A stretch of 64,000 bases of DNA from Salvator merianae (Eukaryota; Chordata; Lepidosauria; Squamata; Teiidae), in the NCBI GenBank assembly GCA_003586115.2, contig QVOM02000112.1, positions 44,579,487-44,643,486 of the forward strand, in the 5' to 3' direction. Below, in pieces: positions 36,140-47,094 of the stretch (the first letter of the stretch is position 1; each line of letters starts with the position of its first letter). The notes beneath the pieces were generated by a model. It was not told the origin of the DNA and ran no database searches. It worked only from the letters and a program-made list of their open reading frames with translations. Both the position numbers and the translations under genes were made by a program.

Positions 36140-37090
36140 AGGAACATGTGAAGTACCCCACTGGATCAAATCCATGGTCCATCTAGTCCAGTAGACTGTT
36201 CTCACAACTACCAGTTATACAAGGAAGGCATGAGCACACATCTTGCTCTGCTGACAGTCCCCCAGCAGCTGGGCCTCAGAGGTATGCCACCAACTGTCAT
36301 TACAGCTAATTGCGTTGATAGCCCTGAGGTCCATGAACTGGTTCAAGCCTTTTTTGAAAGCATTCAGATTGGTAACTAACGTCACATTTTGTGGAAATAA
36401 ATTCTGAAGCTTAGCTGTTTGTGTGTGTGCGTGTGTGTGTGTGCGTGCGCGTGCATGTTTAAATCTTATTGTTTGTCTTGATTTGTCCAGGATTCAACTT
36501 CACTGAGTGACCACTGGTTCTGGAATTTGGGAAAGGGAAAAAAAATCTCCCTGTCCACTTTGTTCATACCATGCATAATTTCATACATCTCTATTATTTC
36601 TCCTTTCTCTCTTCTCTTTTCTAGTCTAAAAAGTCCCAGATGTAGGGACTTTGTAGGAATGCTCCTCCAGCCCCTTGATCATAGTTGCCCTACTCTGAAC
36701 TTTCTCCAATTCTGCTATATCTTTCTTGAGATGCAGCAAACAAAATTGCACCCAGTATTCCAAACATGGTCTCACCATCAGTTTGTGTAAGGGCATTATT
36801 ATATCAGCAACTTTGTTTTCAATACATTTTTTTAATTCTCCCTAACATGCTATTGATCTTTTTTTCAGTGGATGTGCACTGTGCTGACACTTCATTGAAC
36901 CACTATCACTCCAAGGTCTCTTTCCTGATCAATCATAGTCAGTGCTGATCCCTTTAATGTGTATGAATAGTTAAGATTGTATCCACAACCAGTCCTCCAA
37001 TGTGTTGGAATTGCTTTGATAAATTGTTCAGATGCAAAGTAACTGCAGGATGACACCTGGAAAGCTGAGACCAGAAGGAAATGAAAGGTT
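36140..37090 (-). pseudogene. Old CR1-type LINE reverse transcriptase C-terminus, minus strand
   Basis: On the minus strand, with frame breaks, one reads SALTMIDQERDLGVIVV near 36900-36960, then a block like LVRPCLEYWVQF, then FRLEKRREKGEIIEMYEIMHG near 36560-36640. These align in order with SNSTCEKDLGVLVD, LVRPHLEYCVQF and LFSLQKRRLRGDMIAVFKYLKG of the young CR1 at 21326-22264. The 3' part runs to about 36140 (tggatcaaatccatggtcca), a stretch common in reptile genomes. It is an old, inactive insertion of a different CR1 lineage. Confidence 0.7.
36421..36457. repeat. (GT)n microsatellite within the old CR1
   Basis: GT run with interspersed GC steps; it lies within the 3' part of the minus-strand CR1 and interrupts its alignment. 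Confidence 0.88.
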
Positions 37091-37838
37091 TGCAAGTGTT
37101 ACACCTAGACATTCACTCATTTATCCCCACATGTTGCAAGATATGTTCAGTCATTTTGCAGGTGCAAAATGGAGTCTTTAGAACCAGAAATTTGGTTTTG
37201 CAGAGACTCAGTGGACAGCTGATGCTTAGAGAAAGAGAAATTGTCAAGCTAATTGAGATACAAAGTTATTTTATTGAGGTTTAAAAGAAGCTCAAATGGA
37301 TCACTTTATTTACACAAAATATTATTGGAAATTGGCAAAATGGCAAAGCACCTCGAGTTTCAGCAGAATGATTGATTGATCAACTGAAGATTCAGGAAAT
37401 TCCAGTGCTCAGAGAGAGATGGGAAGGGTTTTCGTTGATTGGAAGAGAGATTATTTACTTTTATGGGAAAGCAAAAGTTAATAGACCTGAAACCAACCAA
37501 ACAAACAACAAAAGCAAAAGAATTCATAAACTCAGTGATTAAAACTCACTATATCATTAAAATATTGCTATAAGTGGTAATCAAAATAAGCAACAAGATT
37601 AAAGTAAAACTATTCAAGTGTATGATAACACTGATAACTGAATGGGTTATAATACACTCAAAAAGCATGTGGCTTGAGCACTTTGCAGACACAGTAATGG
37701 GCATACTTCATAATATAGTGAGTATTAATCATTGCGGGTGCCTCCAGATGGCAGGAGAAAATTGTGGGATCTTTAAATTCTCACCATCTCTACCAGACAG
37801 CAGATGACAATCCTTACCTCCTTCTGCCAGCTCCTTCT
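37091..37838. other. No recognisable gene or element
   Basis: AT-rich sequence without defensible features. Confidence 0.45.
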
Positions 37839-37956
37839 GTTATTGTTTCTATTCCAAATATCTGGATGCTAGTCAAGCATCCAGATACTTCTCTTTGTTT
37901 ATCCCCCCATGCTTGGCTAGCATCCAGGCATCTGGAAAAAGAAAAAGAACAATAAT
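37839..37956. mobile_element. 118-bp hairpin, probable MITE
   Basis: The left arm ttattgtttctattccaaat plus atctggatgctagtcaagca pairs with the right arm ending gaacaataat (37956); the best block is tctggatgctagtcaagcat against atgcttggctagcatccagg. Arms are about 43-48 bases with a loop near 37885-37907. No target duplication is clear. Confidence 0.6.
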
Positions 37957-38619
37957 GCAATGAACTGACAGACCGAAGTAAACATTGTTGGATTTTCCAT
38001 AATAGTAAATTTTTGAGATGCACGGATATATGTGTCATTCTCACATATTTTAATCTTCATCAGAAGGCACCCTGAGCTCCCGAAATCCTTTGAATTTTTG
38101 TTTTACTTCAAAACATCCAAATAATAGGGGAAGAGAGAGAAGAGAGAGAGAGGAGCAGAACTGGTAGAGAAATACCCACTCTCAATAGTGCACACTTGAG
38201 GAGTGTCCAAAGACAGAGAAAGGGCTTCACTATGAATTGGTTCAAAGGTTGTTTTATTTTAAATCTCTCACAAAGAGGCTGAGATTGGTTGGTTCCAGCA
38301 ACCAGTTCAAGTTTGCCCTGATATGCAAGGATAAATTGGTGGTTCAAGCAATCATCAAGGAAGAGAACTCAGAAAACTTGAGGGATAATCTGGTAAAAAT
38401 ATCCCCTCAGAAAGCCAAATAGGGCTTTATAATTAGCTGATTAACACATACAAAATCCAGTTAACTATACACACACAGATGCCCATGCACCTCTTAAGGT
38501 CAGGATGTCCAAACCTCTGTAATAATAGAAAAGTTCAAATGCCTCTGGAGCAGGTCACTCTTTCATCTAAAAATGATTTAATTGAGTAGTGTTAAGCTCT
38601 TGAAGATATGAGTGTGCAT

Positions 38620-38620
<1 letters not shown>
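37957..38620. other. No recognisable gene or element
   Basis: Contains a short GA-rich patch at about 38130-38155. Nothing else stands out. Confidence 0.45.

Positions 38621-38657
<37 letters not shown>
38621..38657. repeat. (AC)n microsatellite
   Basis: CA run of about 37 bases. Explains the HT and CV peptide repeats in frames on both strands. Confidence 0.95.
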
Positions 38658-38661
<4 letters not shown>

Positions 38662-38769
38662 TTAGCCCTTTTTCTTCTTGTGTCAAGAAGATGTTACAAG
38701 GAAATGTTCCACACAAAGGTTTGCATATACTTTGAACTACTTCAACTCTGTTATGTTCAGAGATGCCAG

Positions 38770-38990
38770 CTTTACATCCCACCGCCTGGGAGAATTGAAA
38801 CTGGGGATGCCAGATGGTTTACCCCAGATGCGCCTTACTGCATATTTAAGCCTTGGAAAAGCCATCCCTTCCTTAGATGGGAAATCACAAGACTAACAAT
38901 GACTCTTCATTTGCATTGGAAGATGACCATCTAGCCAATCGCGGAAGGGGACCATGTATTGCTGGCCAGTGCCCAATCAGATGAGAGACA
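38770..38990. repeat. Interspersed repeat with CCAAT boxes, copy 3
   Basis: Matches 30830-31030: ggggatgccagatggtttac, then gccatcccttcctt, gactaacaatgactcttcat, tctagccaatcgcgg and gcccaatcag. Truncated after the second CCAAT motif. Confidence 0.5.
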
Positions 38991-40225
38991 CACTTCCTTT
39001 TTTTCCTGTGAGCAAAATATGCAGGGTTTTTTTAAAAAAGTAGACTTTTGTTAGTATATTCATTTTGCTCACAGTAAACTTTTTTGCTTGCAAGGTTTCC
39101 TTAAATTATTGCACACATTTATGCTGCTGGATGAACGGAAATACACAAAGCCTGGCGATGTCACCTTACTCTGCCCTCCAGGCTTGAGAACAGTTTGGTA
39201 TTTGATATGTATGTGTGTGTCACATTTGAAGCACATTTTCTTTGATAAATGGTTATTTTACTCCTTGATAGCAACACAGTCTGGTTGATGCATCACTGGA
39301 AGTTATTCAAGATTTTTTTCTCTCTCATTGTAACATAATATTAGCTACCTTATATGCTGGCAGGATTTCACAGTTGCTATCATACAAATAAGAACCAATA
39401 GACAAAAGCAGATCACTTTTTATTATCTATGCAGTATTCAGGTGTCAGGAAATATGCAAGAATCTTTCCTGGTACCAAGATTGATTTTTTTTTCCCCTCC
39501 ACAGTAGAAATCAAGTTATAGAACTTGCTTCAAAGTCCCCAGAGTCAGATCTATTTTTATGTCTGAAGAAGGAGAAGAGGGAAAAGGGAAGCTAAAGTAA
39601 ACAGTCAATAAAAAGGTAAGAAGTCACCTTGTAGTAAAACCGAGTAAGAGTCTGAGATCATAAGGAGAAAATAACAGTGTCTTCCTTAATAATTTTTAAT
39701 GATCAGGTTATCTTGCAAATATTACCAATTTGTCAAAAACAGAGGCCAACAGTATCAGTAAAGGACTCTTCACTAATGATTCAGAAGTTCAAGATTATTT
39801 AAAAACTGTTTACAAGTTAAATGCCATGCCACTTTAGTTGCTAGATATTATTAGACTATTTTGACAGATAAAGAAGTACCTGTAATTTTTAAAGCAGTGT
39901 TACAAAATAAGGCAGCCTGGCAATTTCTAAATTTATTTTACTTTATACTTATCATGTATCATGGCTATTTACATACCATACAGAGGGTAATATACAACTG
40001 ATATTTTTCACTGAATAGATCTGCTAAAAACATCCATAGAGCCATTGTTTTCATTGCATTTTCTCATGTACTGTTATTATTACTCATCTTAATATAAAAT
40101 TAATTATTTTACCTTTGCTGCAACAAAACTACATGCAAGAAACGGAACTATATAATGTGTAGTCCTGGAGCATTTCCTCACTTACCTTTAAAATGGTGCA
40201 GTGTGAGGTAGTCTAGCTCACTTAT
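38991..40225. other. No recognisable gene or element
   Basis: AT-rich sequence with only chance frames. Confidence 0.45.
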
Positions 40226-40728
40226 GGGCCTTTCACTTTTGCACTCTAAAGTGCATAGAAGGATGCTTTAGCAAGGGGATCCATTTCAGTAGCACACCAA
40301 TCTGAAGTGTCCAGGTTGGTACAAAACAGTGATCATGCATGTGTGATCAGGCAATCGTGCATGTGTGATTGGGCAAATGGGCTCGATTGGGTCATGTGAG
40401 GCCAGATCAGGCCACGCGATGCCTTGATTGGGCCAGTGCTCAATCCTTACCATGGCAGCAGCCCAGAAGCAGCCCTGCATGATCAGGCATGATCGGGGCC
40501 CCGTGATGCCACAATCAGGCTCTGCAATTGCCATGTGATGCCCGACTAGGCTGTTTCCTGGCCACCGCCATGGCGAGGATCAGGCATAGCTACCAGCATT
40601 TGCACTGTAGCCGGCTTCTAGTGTGGTTTCTGGGCATGCACTGTGGACAGTGTCCATGCTGCATGGTAAATTGCCACGATAGAACAGACTAATTAGTCTG
40701 TTCTATCCTGGTAAGTGCAAAAATGCCC
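40226..40728. mobile_element. GGGCC-ended non-autonomous DNA transposon
   Basis: Starts GGGCCTTTCACTTTTGCAC and ends GTGCAAAAATGCCC. The ends are an imperfect inverted repeat. The flanks are TAT and ATT, so no clean duplication. A perfect 30-bp palindrome lies just inside the right end (40678-40707). The left part holds repeated cgatca / tgatcag-type motifs (40330-40560). No coding capacity. Confidence 0.55.
40678..40707. repeat. Perfect 30-bp palindrome
   Basis: gatagaacagactaa followed directly by its reverse complement, with no loop; weaker pairing extends about 8 bases further out. It lies subterminal to the right end of the 40226-40728 element, and the similar attctgttctgttctgg occurs at the matching place in 60632-61144. 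Confidence 0.9.
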
Positions 40729-41609
40729 ATTTTGTGCCGACACTGTTTATGTTCGTGATGCCAGCCAGATTGCTAGTGTAGATGATCTGTTAGTGTGTTA
40801 TAGACCTTATTTATTTTGGTTCTTTTTTGTTTGTTTGTTTTAATTTCACATGCTTCATTCTCATTTCTGTTCTCCCTGTCCTTTGTTCATTACTTCTCTC
40901 AACCCTTCACTTTGTTTTTTCAGGAGCAATTATCCCTAACTTTATGAATCTCTCTTTGCCTTCTTTCTTTAGTCATTGTACCTTCCCCCCCTAATTTCAG
41001 CAATCTATCTCCATTTACTTTGAGGCCCTCCTGCTCTTCCTTCCTTTCTTCCTTTCAAGAACTAGGGTGGGATTTTCATTCTAGATAGTCAAATACTTGT
41101 GTTCTTCTATTTTTTCCCCACAGAATCTAGATACATTCTTGCCATACATTTTTCACTCCCTCCCCTGTTCCCTTCCTCTCTTCTCCCATAGACCTGTTTC
41201 TGTAGGGCTGCCTCCAAATGGCAAGAAGCAATGTGGTATCAAAGGACAATCCCACCACTTCTGGGTAAGGTAGAATGGTGGATTGAAGTTCCTTGCAGAG
41301 CATTTCTACAGGAGAAAGCTTAGGCAGTACAAGTGGCAGTGAGGAAGATATTTTCAGCTGGCAGAGATCTCTCCACATAAGGAGAGAGCGTTGGGGTCAC
41401 TCATCTGTGCCTCAGAGTGGTGCTTCTCATGAGCAGACTGCCGAGTTCCCACTGTCAACTGTGAGAGAAGTGATGAGACGCTGGATTATCAGGAGTGCCC
41501 AGCTGCCCAAGAAAACCCCTTAAAGAGCACACATTCTATAAAACCCTCACTTTCTTAACCTATTCTGGATTGTAACTTTAACTTCTAAGAGAGGTCTTCC
41601 TTTCAGTGA
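40729..41609. other. No confident feature
   Basis: Pyrimidine-rich stretches at 40860-41050 and 41150-41195. No gene or element recognised. Confidence 0.4.
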
Positions 41610-42570
41610 TTTAATTATATCTTAGTTGATTTTTTTTTTTTTAAATTCCAGAATTAAAGAAAAAAAGGGAAGGAAAAACTTACTAAAAAGATTCCAGTTT
41701 ATTGCAACTCAGAAAATTTAACAAGAATTTGAAGTTAAAAACTGACAAGGGGGATTTCTTTCTTCTTTTTTTTTAACTAAAAAGTGAAAGACTGAGTATC
41801 TTATTCTTGATGAATCTGCTTTGGAATTAATGAAACTGCCTGGACAGAGACTAAGGTAGTGGGAAAATGCTTTGATTACTTTAAGAGGAGGTGTTTGATT
41901 GGTCTAAATGTTATAACAAGAAGATAACTTTAACAAAAACATTGTGACATCGTATCTAAGGATAGAAAACTGTGACTTAATCTTTGATGCTTTGCAGAAG
42001 GGCAAAGTAGAGAAAAAAAGAGAGAGAGACCGATCTTTTATTTTAACTTGGGAAAGTTGGCTTCTCTGTCAACCTTGGAAAAAGAAAGACAAGAAAAATA
42101 CCTAAAACTACAGAAATCAGAAGGAGTTTATCAGAATGATCTGTAGAAGGATGCAGTCCCCTAGAAATTTTACAGAAAATGTTTGAAACTTTGAGAAATG
42201 GCAAGATGTTATAATTCACAGAAATGAGAACTGAAATGTCAAGACTAAAGGCAAAGATAAAGCAGGATCTGAAACATAAAATTAAAGAAATTAAAGAAAC
42301 AGTACAGCAATGGGATGGGTCTATCATTGCACATACTATGGCTACAAGATTGCAATATGAGTACGGATGGAAGAATTCAGTGTTACTCACCATGGAATAT
42401 TGGTTAGCATGACTAGTGAAACTGATAGACTTGGCAAACGTGGGCAAATTGATATGTTTGATTAGAAAAAGATCATTAGTGTTATTTTTTTTTTAAAAAA
42501 AAATGGAAGCCATTAATTAACTATATGAGTAAGGAAATTATTTTGATATTTTTAATTAGAAACTGAATTG
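41610..42570 (+). pseudogene. Possible L1-type LINE 5' region and ORF1 start
   Basis: A short frame at 42224-42412 starts MRTEMSRLKAKIKQDLKHKI and continues KEIKETVQQ, a lysine/glutamate-rich coiled-coil pattern like L1 ORF1. It is preceded by a purine- and A-rich leader with several stop-interrupted segments. No RNA-binding domain is recognisable. The assignment is tentative; it could be unrelated A-rich sequence. Confidence 0.35.
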
Positions 42571-42724
42571 CTGAAAGAAGCAAAATAACTAACACCTAGG
42601 GGAGTGTGTGAGAATGGATAAGCATTTAGTGTCAAAAAGTTAACATTTTTATTTCTCTTTTCTTTTTATATAATCTGTAATATATTTTAAAAGTTTCTAA
42701 GTTGGTTTTTTTTTAAAGATCCTG

Positions 42725-42929
42725 CAACCTGCTGACCTGGTATGTATCACTGAAACCTGGGTTTGGGAGCTGGATGAAACAGATTAGGTCCACTGATTTT
42801 TGTATTCAGTATTTTGTTAGGCAGGAGGGTTGGTGTGGGGAAATTGCTGTGGTTTATAGGCATACCATTAGTCTCACCAACACCCCATCTGCAGACCAAA
42901 GTGGGCTCCAAGGTCCTTATGATGATTTA
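42725..42929 (+). pseudogene. LINE (L2/CR1 clade) ORF2 endonuclease fragment
   Basis: Reads PADLVCITETWVWELDET, the ETW block of the AP endonuclease that opens ORF2, where the glutamate binds the metal. Further remains follow to about 42925 with stops. It is cut off by the Harbinger-type insertion starting at 42930. After that insertion, sequence at 44004 reads as the reverse-transcriptase C-terminal region, so the middle of the LINE had already been lost or the two parts are separate copies. Confidence 0.55.
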
Positions 42930-44000
42930 GGCTGCGTTCCGACACGGCATTTAATCAGTTTACAGGCCGTCTTCAGTTCCCGCTGTCCTGACATGATCTT
43001 GCCGTTCCGTAATTTTTATGGATTAAATTGGCGAAATCTGGATTACTTTGTCTTCGGATTTAATGAACTCTCAAGCCGTTCCAGATCGCTAGCGCGCTTT
43101 ACTTTGTGCTGTGGGCACGGGGAAAGCGATTATTTGAGAGGGACCGTACTGTTTTGGGGGGCGTGCAGAGGGAGGGATCCCCATTTTGTGCCATCCAATG
43201 ACAGACTTTGTGGGTGGGCAGGAAGCACATTAGTTTCCTCTGCCTCCATTATCCCCCCTTCCCTCGCTGCCAGGGGAAAAGAAATCGTCCTCCTTCTTCG
43301 CTAAGCTGTGGTCCTGCCAGGAAGAAATTAAAGGCTTTCTCCACTTCCGTCTGCTCTTTAAAGGAAAAAATAAACTGCGCCTGTTTGGAGTTTTGCCTGG
43401 TCAGCACACAGTTAAAAATAGTAGAGCCCCCCCACGTTCCCTCCCCACTTTTTCCCTTTGTTATGGACCTCTCCCGCTACTTTTAAATTGCGCAGTTGCG
43501 CTAAAGTGAATCAGCAGGATAGCAAAACTCCGCATTTCAAAAGCTTAGTTAAAGTGAAACAGCAGGATAGCAGAACTGCGCATTTCAAAAGCTTAGTTTT
43601 TTAAAGTTCATAGTTTTAAAGTGAACGTAGTTTTTAAGTTCTGCTTCAGTAGACAGAGGCTTCAGGGAGGAGCAAATTGCGAATGACTAGTAACGCTGCC
43701 AAGTTAATCCATGTTCTGAGGCAGCAGCGGGGACATGCAGAGAGCGGAGCTGGACTTTCCCGCCCTGTGACGTCAAGGTTTGAACGTTGGGACTGCAGCC
43801 AATTGCTGACTGCATAGGGAGGAGAATTTGATGAGGGGTGGGGGCAGAAAGGGTACTGCCAAGCACGGGAAATATCAGTGTGGGAACGAGCAAGTACGAA
43901 TTGACTCCGTGTTAAATTGTAACTGTGGGAATGACCAGAAGACGAATTCACTGCATGTACTCTTCTATACGGATTACATTGACGATGTCCGACCGCGGCC
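42930..44000 (+). mobile_element. PIF/Harbinger-like non-autonomous element, copy 2 (best preserved)
   Basis: 1,071 bp from GGCTGCGTTCCGACACGG to GTCCGACCGCGGCC. The terminal inverted repeat is GGCTGCGTTCCGACA against GGCCGCGGTCGGACA. TTA flanks both sides (42927-42929 and 44001-44003), the TWA duplication diagnostic of PIF/Harbinger. An internal duplicated block ctgcgcatttcaaaagctta occurs near 43530-43590. No transposase or Myb-like frame. It splits LINE sequence. Confidence 0.82.
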
Positions 44001-44003
44001 TTA

Positions 44004-44500
44004 GTGAGATAGATTGGGGATGCTTTTAGTGTATCTTCTCCAGAAGCTGTAACTGATGCAAAATGTGGGGGCCAGGTTGTTAGATGGAGTCCTTGCTTGG
44101 GCACATAGCACACTTGCGCTTAAGGAATTGCTCTAGTTGCCAGTTAGCTACTAGGTCAGGCATATGTAGCCCTGAAGAACTTGGGACCATGATACCTTAA
44201 ATAATGCCTCCCCCACTTTAATCCTGGAAAAGTCCTGATATTATCTGGAGAGATCTTACTGGAGATCTCATGTAATACTGAATGCTGCCTTGTGGTGTCT
44301 TATAGTCGGGCTTTGTGATGATAGCATCTTCACTTTTGAATACTCTCCCCTCTGCTGTTTGTGAGGCACTTACACCTACAGCTTATAGGTCCCTATTAAA
44401 GACCTATCTTTTTATGCAGACATTGCTTGTGTGAATGTTTGTTCTTCTTGGCCAATCTAGTTTTTAATGTGTTTTTAATTCTTCATTTTTATTCTCTCTG
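44004..44500 (+). pseudogene. L2-type LINE reverse transcriptase C-terminus
   Basis: Plus strand with stops: LLQKL, LMQNVGARLLDGV, WAHSTLALKELL, LPVSY. This is the typical LQLVQNAAARLL ... LHWLPV order of the L2-clade C-terminal region. It runs into a 3' UTR-like ttaatgtgtttttaattctt stretch and is broken at 44500 by an inverted Harbinger-type element, beyond which a LINE-like 3' tail resumes at 46206. Confidence 0.6.
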
Positions 44501-45239
44501 GGCATGGTCCCGCAGCATAAATTTAATCCATGTTGGAGGAGACCAAGGACTGCGTATGTGTTCCAGTCTTTACCACATATTCATTGCAACATGGACTCAG
44601 TTCAGATGTGCTTGTTCTCACACTTCATTCTGTGCTTGGTATGGGGAAATTGTACCTTTCTGTCTCCACCCTTCACCAAATTCCCCTCCTTGTGCAGTGA
44701 ATGAGTGATTGCAGTCCCAACATTCAAATCTTGACTTCACAGGGGTGGGAAAGTCTAACTCCACCCTCCGTATTTCCCCGCTGCCTCATAAGAACATGGA
44801 TTCCCTTGACAGTGTTACTGGTCATTCACTGTTTGCTCCTTCTCCTTCTCCAACCTGTATCTACCCAAGCACAACTTCAATTCCACATCTATCACACGAT
44901 ACAGCTTTTTGAAGGGCAGATCTCAATTTCTGCTCCATTGTAATTGAACTTGTAATTACAAAGCAGTGTAACAGCAGGGAGAGGTCCATGAAAAGGAGGG
45001 AATGTGTGTGTGGGCCCATTATCATGATAGTGAAGTTAGTGGTCAGCAAATGGACTCTGTTTCACCTCTCCCTGAGGCATTCACAGTGGCATGTGTCCCA
45101 CTATGCAGTTGTGTGGTGTGGATGGCAAAACAGATAGTGACGTGGGTTATTTGTTGGGGTAAGAGGACTGCATCCCCAAACAGGCATAACCAAAGCATAC
45201 ACCAACAAGCTTGCATCCTCACCCCCTGGCACTCTTGAA

Positions 45240-45500
45240 GAAAGCTGTACAGTGCTGTTTGCCCTAGAGCCTCTGAAGTACAGTTAGTCAATTTGTCCAT
45301 CTCTGCAAGATCCATCATCTTAATCAACCAATCATCTACCATAGGTATTTTATCTCCTTTCCATTTTTGTGCATAGACAATTGTAGCTGCAGTCATCATG
45401 TTTTGAATTAAAACATTAACATTATCAAAGTCGCCCTGTACTATACCTAGTAAATAAAATTCTGGTTTAAAAGGAATGTTCCTAAAAGTCCTCTTCTAAT
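45240..45500 (-). pseudogene. L1-type LINE ORF2 C-terminal fragment inside Harbinger copy 4
   Basis: Minus strand reads PEFYLLGIVQGDF, then MMTAATIVYAQKWKGD, KIPMVDDWLIKMMDLAEMDKLTN. This is the conserved end of squamate L1 ORF2 (AAR.VYAQ.WK ... P..EEW..K...LAEMDKLT). Both ends are truncated; it probably arrived by insertion or rearrangement within the DNA transposon. Confidence 0.65.
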
Positions 45501-45532
45501 AAAAATAATTGTCATTTCCTTTGTGCATTGCA

Positions 45533-45685
45533 AAAGAAAATGGAGGAAACATAGTGTCCACTTTCTTGCAGGCACAGAAGAGAAAGGAAAATGGAGATAC
45601 ATTGCCCTTCTTGCAGAGACAGGAGAAAAGAAAATGTTGATACACTGTCCTTCTTGCAGAGATGGGAAAGAAAGGAGGAGGAATG
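45533..45685. repeat. Three-unit degenerate minisatellite
   Basis: About 45-50-base units beginning gaaaatgg (near 45536, 45590 and 45634) and including cttcttgcagag. Units differ by indels. It lies within Harbinger copy 4. Confidence 0.65.
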
Positions 45686-46205
45686 CATTATGATAGTGGA
45701 CTGTGGTGCCCAGGCAACCATAGAACACGGTGTTGCCCAAGGTAAATGAAGGATAGCTTTCACTGCATCTTTCCTTTTGTTAAAAAATTCAAACAGAAAA
45801 AAAAAAATCAGTCTACAGGTGCAAAAGAGGACAACACAGAAGAAGTCAGGCAATATATGGCAGGTGCTTTTCTCTCTTCCCACCCCAATTGTTTTTTTTT
45901 TACCCTCCTGAGTGAAACACCCAAAATGAAATCTGTTATTGGATGGGAGCAATGGGCATCTCTCCCTTTTCATGTCCCTCAAAAGCACAGTCCCCTCCCA
46001 AATAGTCTACTTGTATGTTCTCACATTGCAATGTAAAACAGGCTAAAGATCTGAAATGGGCCGAGATCTCCCTTAATCTGAACACAAAGTAGTCCTGATT
46101 TCAGCAGTTTAGTCCCAAAAAACTATGGAAAGGCACAATCATGTTGGGCCAGTGGAAACTGAAGACAGACTGTAAACTGATTAAATGTCATGTTGGAACA
46201 CGTCC

Positions 46206-46410
46206 TCTGACACTTTATTTCATTCCAACCTTTTGTAGGCCTTGCTAGGGTCAGGGGCTAATATTTTAATTATGTTTTTATTTATTTTTTCCAATTGTAT
46301 TTAAGTTCTATATAATTTTACAGAGTGTTGTGACCCATCCTGAGACCAACTAGTGAAGAGAGGGAAACAAATGTCTGGTAATAATAATAACTACAATGAT
46401 AACAATAATA
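46206..46410 (+). mobile_element. L2-like LINE 3' tail, distal side of Harbinger copy 4
   Basis: AT-rich 3' UTR-like text followed by gacccatcctgagaccaact and an (ATAATA)-rich tail, similar to the GGxCCxxCCTGAG ... ATAATAAT ends of reptile L2-type LINEs. Most simply this is the 3' end of the LINE interrupted at 44500. Confidence 0.5.
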
Positions 46411-46508
46411 ATTGTCTAGTAAAGATCATCTTTGCAGATATTGCAGTCTTAAGCAGTTGTGGTATCATTTTAAAGACTGTGTTCCATTCTGTTAGAAAAC
46501 CAATTTTT

Positions 46509-46662
46509 GACCTTTTCTGCATTCGGCCTTATTCCAGATTATAACCCAGAATAGGGGCCTGCCATCAGGATGCTAGTGCAGAATACACCAAATCCCTCTT
46601 AGGACAAGCTGTAGTCTGCACTACTATGTGGATGGCAGGTTCCTATTCCAGGATATAAACCC
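46509..46662. mobile_element. 180-bp palindromic MITE, copy 3 (3' truncated)
   Basis: The left end GACCTTTTCTGCATTCGGCC and interior (gggcctgccatcaggatgct, agctgtagtctgcactacta) follow copies 1 and 2. The right terminal repeat is lost after ttccaggatata. Confidence 0.65.
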
Positions 46663-47094
46663 TTGACATTTTTTGGACTTGTAAGTTGTCCTAAAGGCCT
46701 GTGATATGCTATTTTGCAGCTAGGACCATTTATTTATGGTCAATGTTTTTAGAATATTTCAATGATTTGAAAATAACAACTGTGCTGCTGTTGCCGTAAA
46801 TATGAGTAGTATCTTATGGTTTACCTTATAATTATCACCTCTAAATAATGATAATAAACACAGTTCTTCTAGATAACAAACAATCTTTGCTTTTAAGATA
46901 CTTGTGACTTCCAATTTGTCGTTGTCACTAGTGTCCAAAGCAATAAGGGGATTTTGGTTGTCTCTGAATGGGGAAATGACTTCCTACGTTTCTATTGTTG
47001 AGATAGGCTCTTTCGTAGTTATTTTTTGGGAAGCAGGATTTGAAATGGGTCTTTCTACTTTTCAGTTTGATGTTCATAGGAGTTCTTCTGACTA
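46663..47094. other. No recognisable gene or element
   Basis: Chance frames only. Confidence 0.45.

Larger units (their letters stand above)
44501..46205 (-). mobile_element. PIF/Harbinger-like non-autonomous element, copy 4, inverted, with insertions
   Basis: Reverse complement of the family: starts GGCATGGTCCCGCAGC and ends ATGTTGGAACACGTCC. In inverted order it holds the ctgcagccaatcactgac block (about 44701-44730), the gaccaaggactgcg block, the cccattttgtgccatccaat block (about 45920-45970) and the ctgtaaactgattaaatg block (about 46165-46195). It is 1.7 kb, longer than the others, because an L1-like piece (45240-45500) and a short tandem repeat (45533-45685) lie inside. Flanking TCT on both sides is possible only if the left edge is moved one base. 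Confidence 0.7.

Noticed and set aside
37240..38300. Reverse-strand aataaaa followed by LTR-like text near 37270 and 38255
   Set aside because: Single signals without LTR edges or homologous copies.
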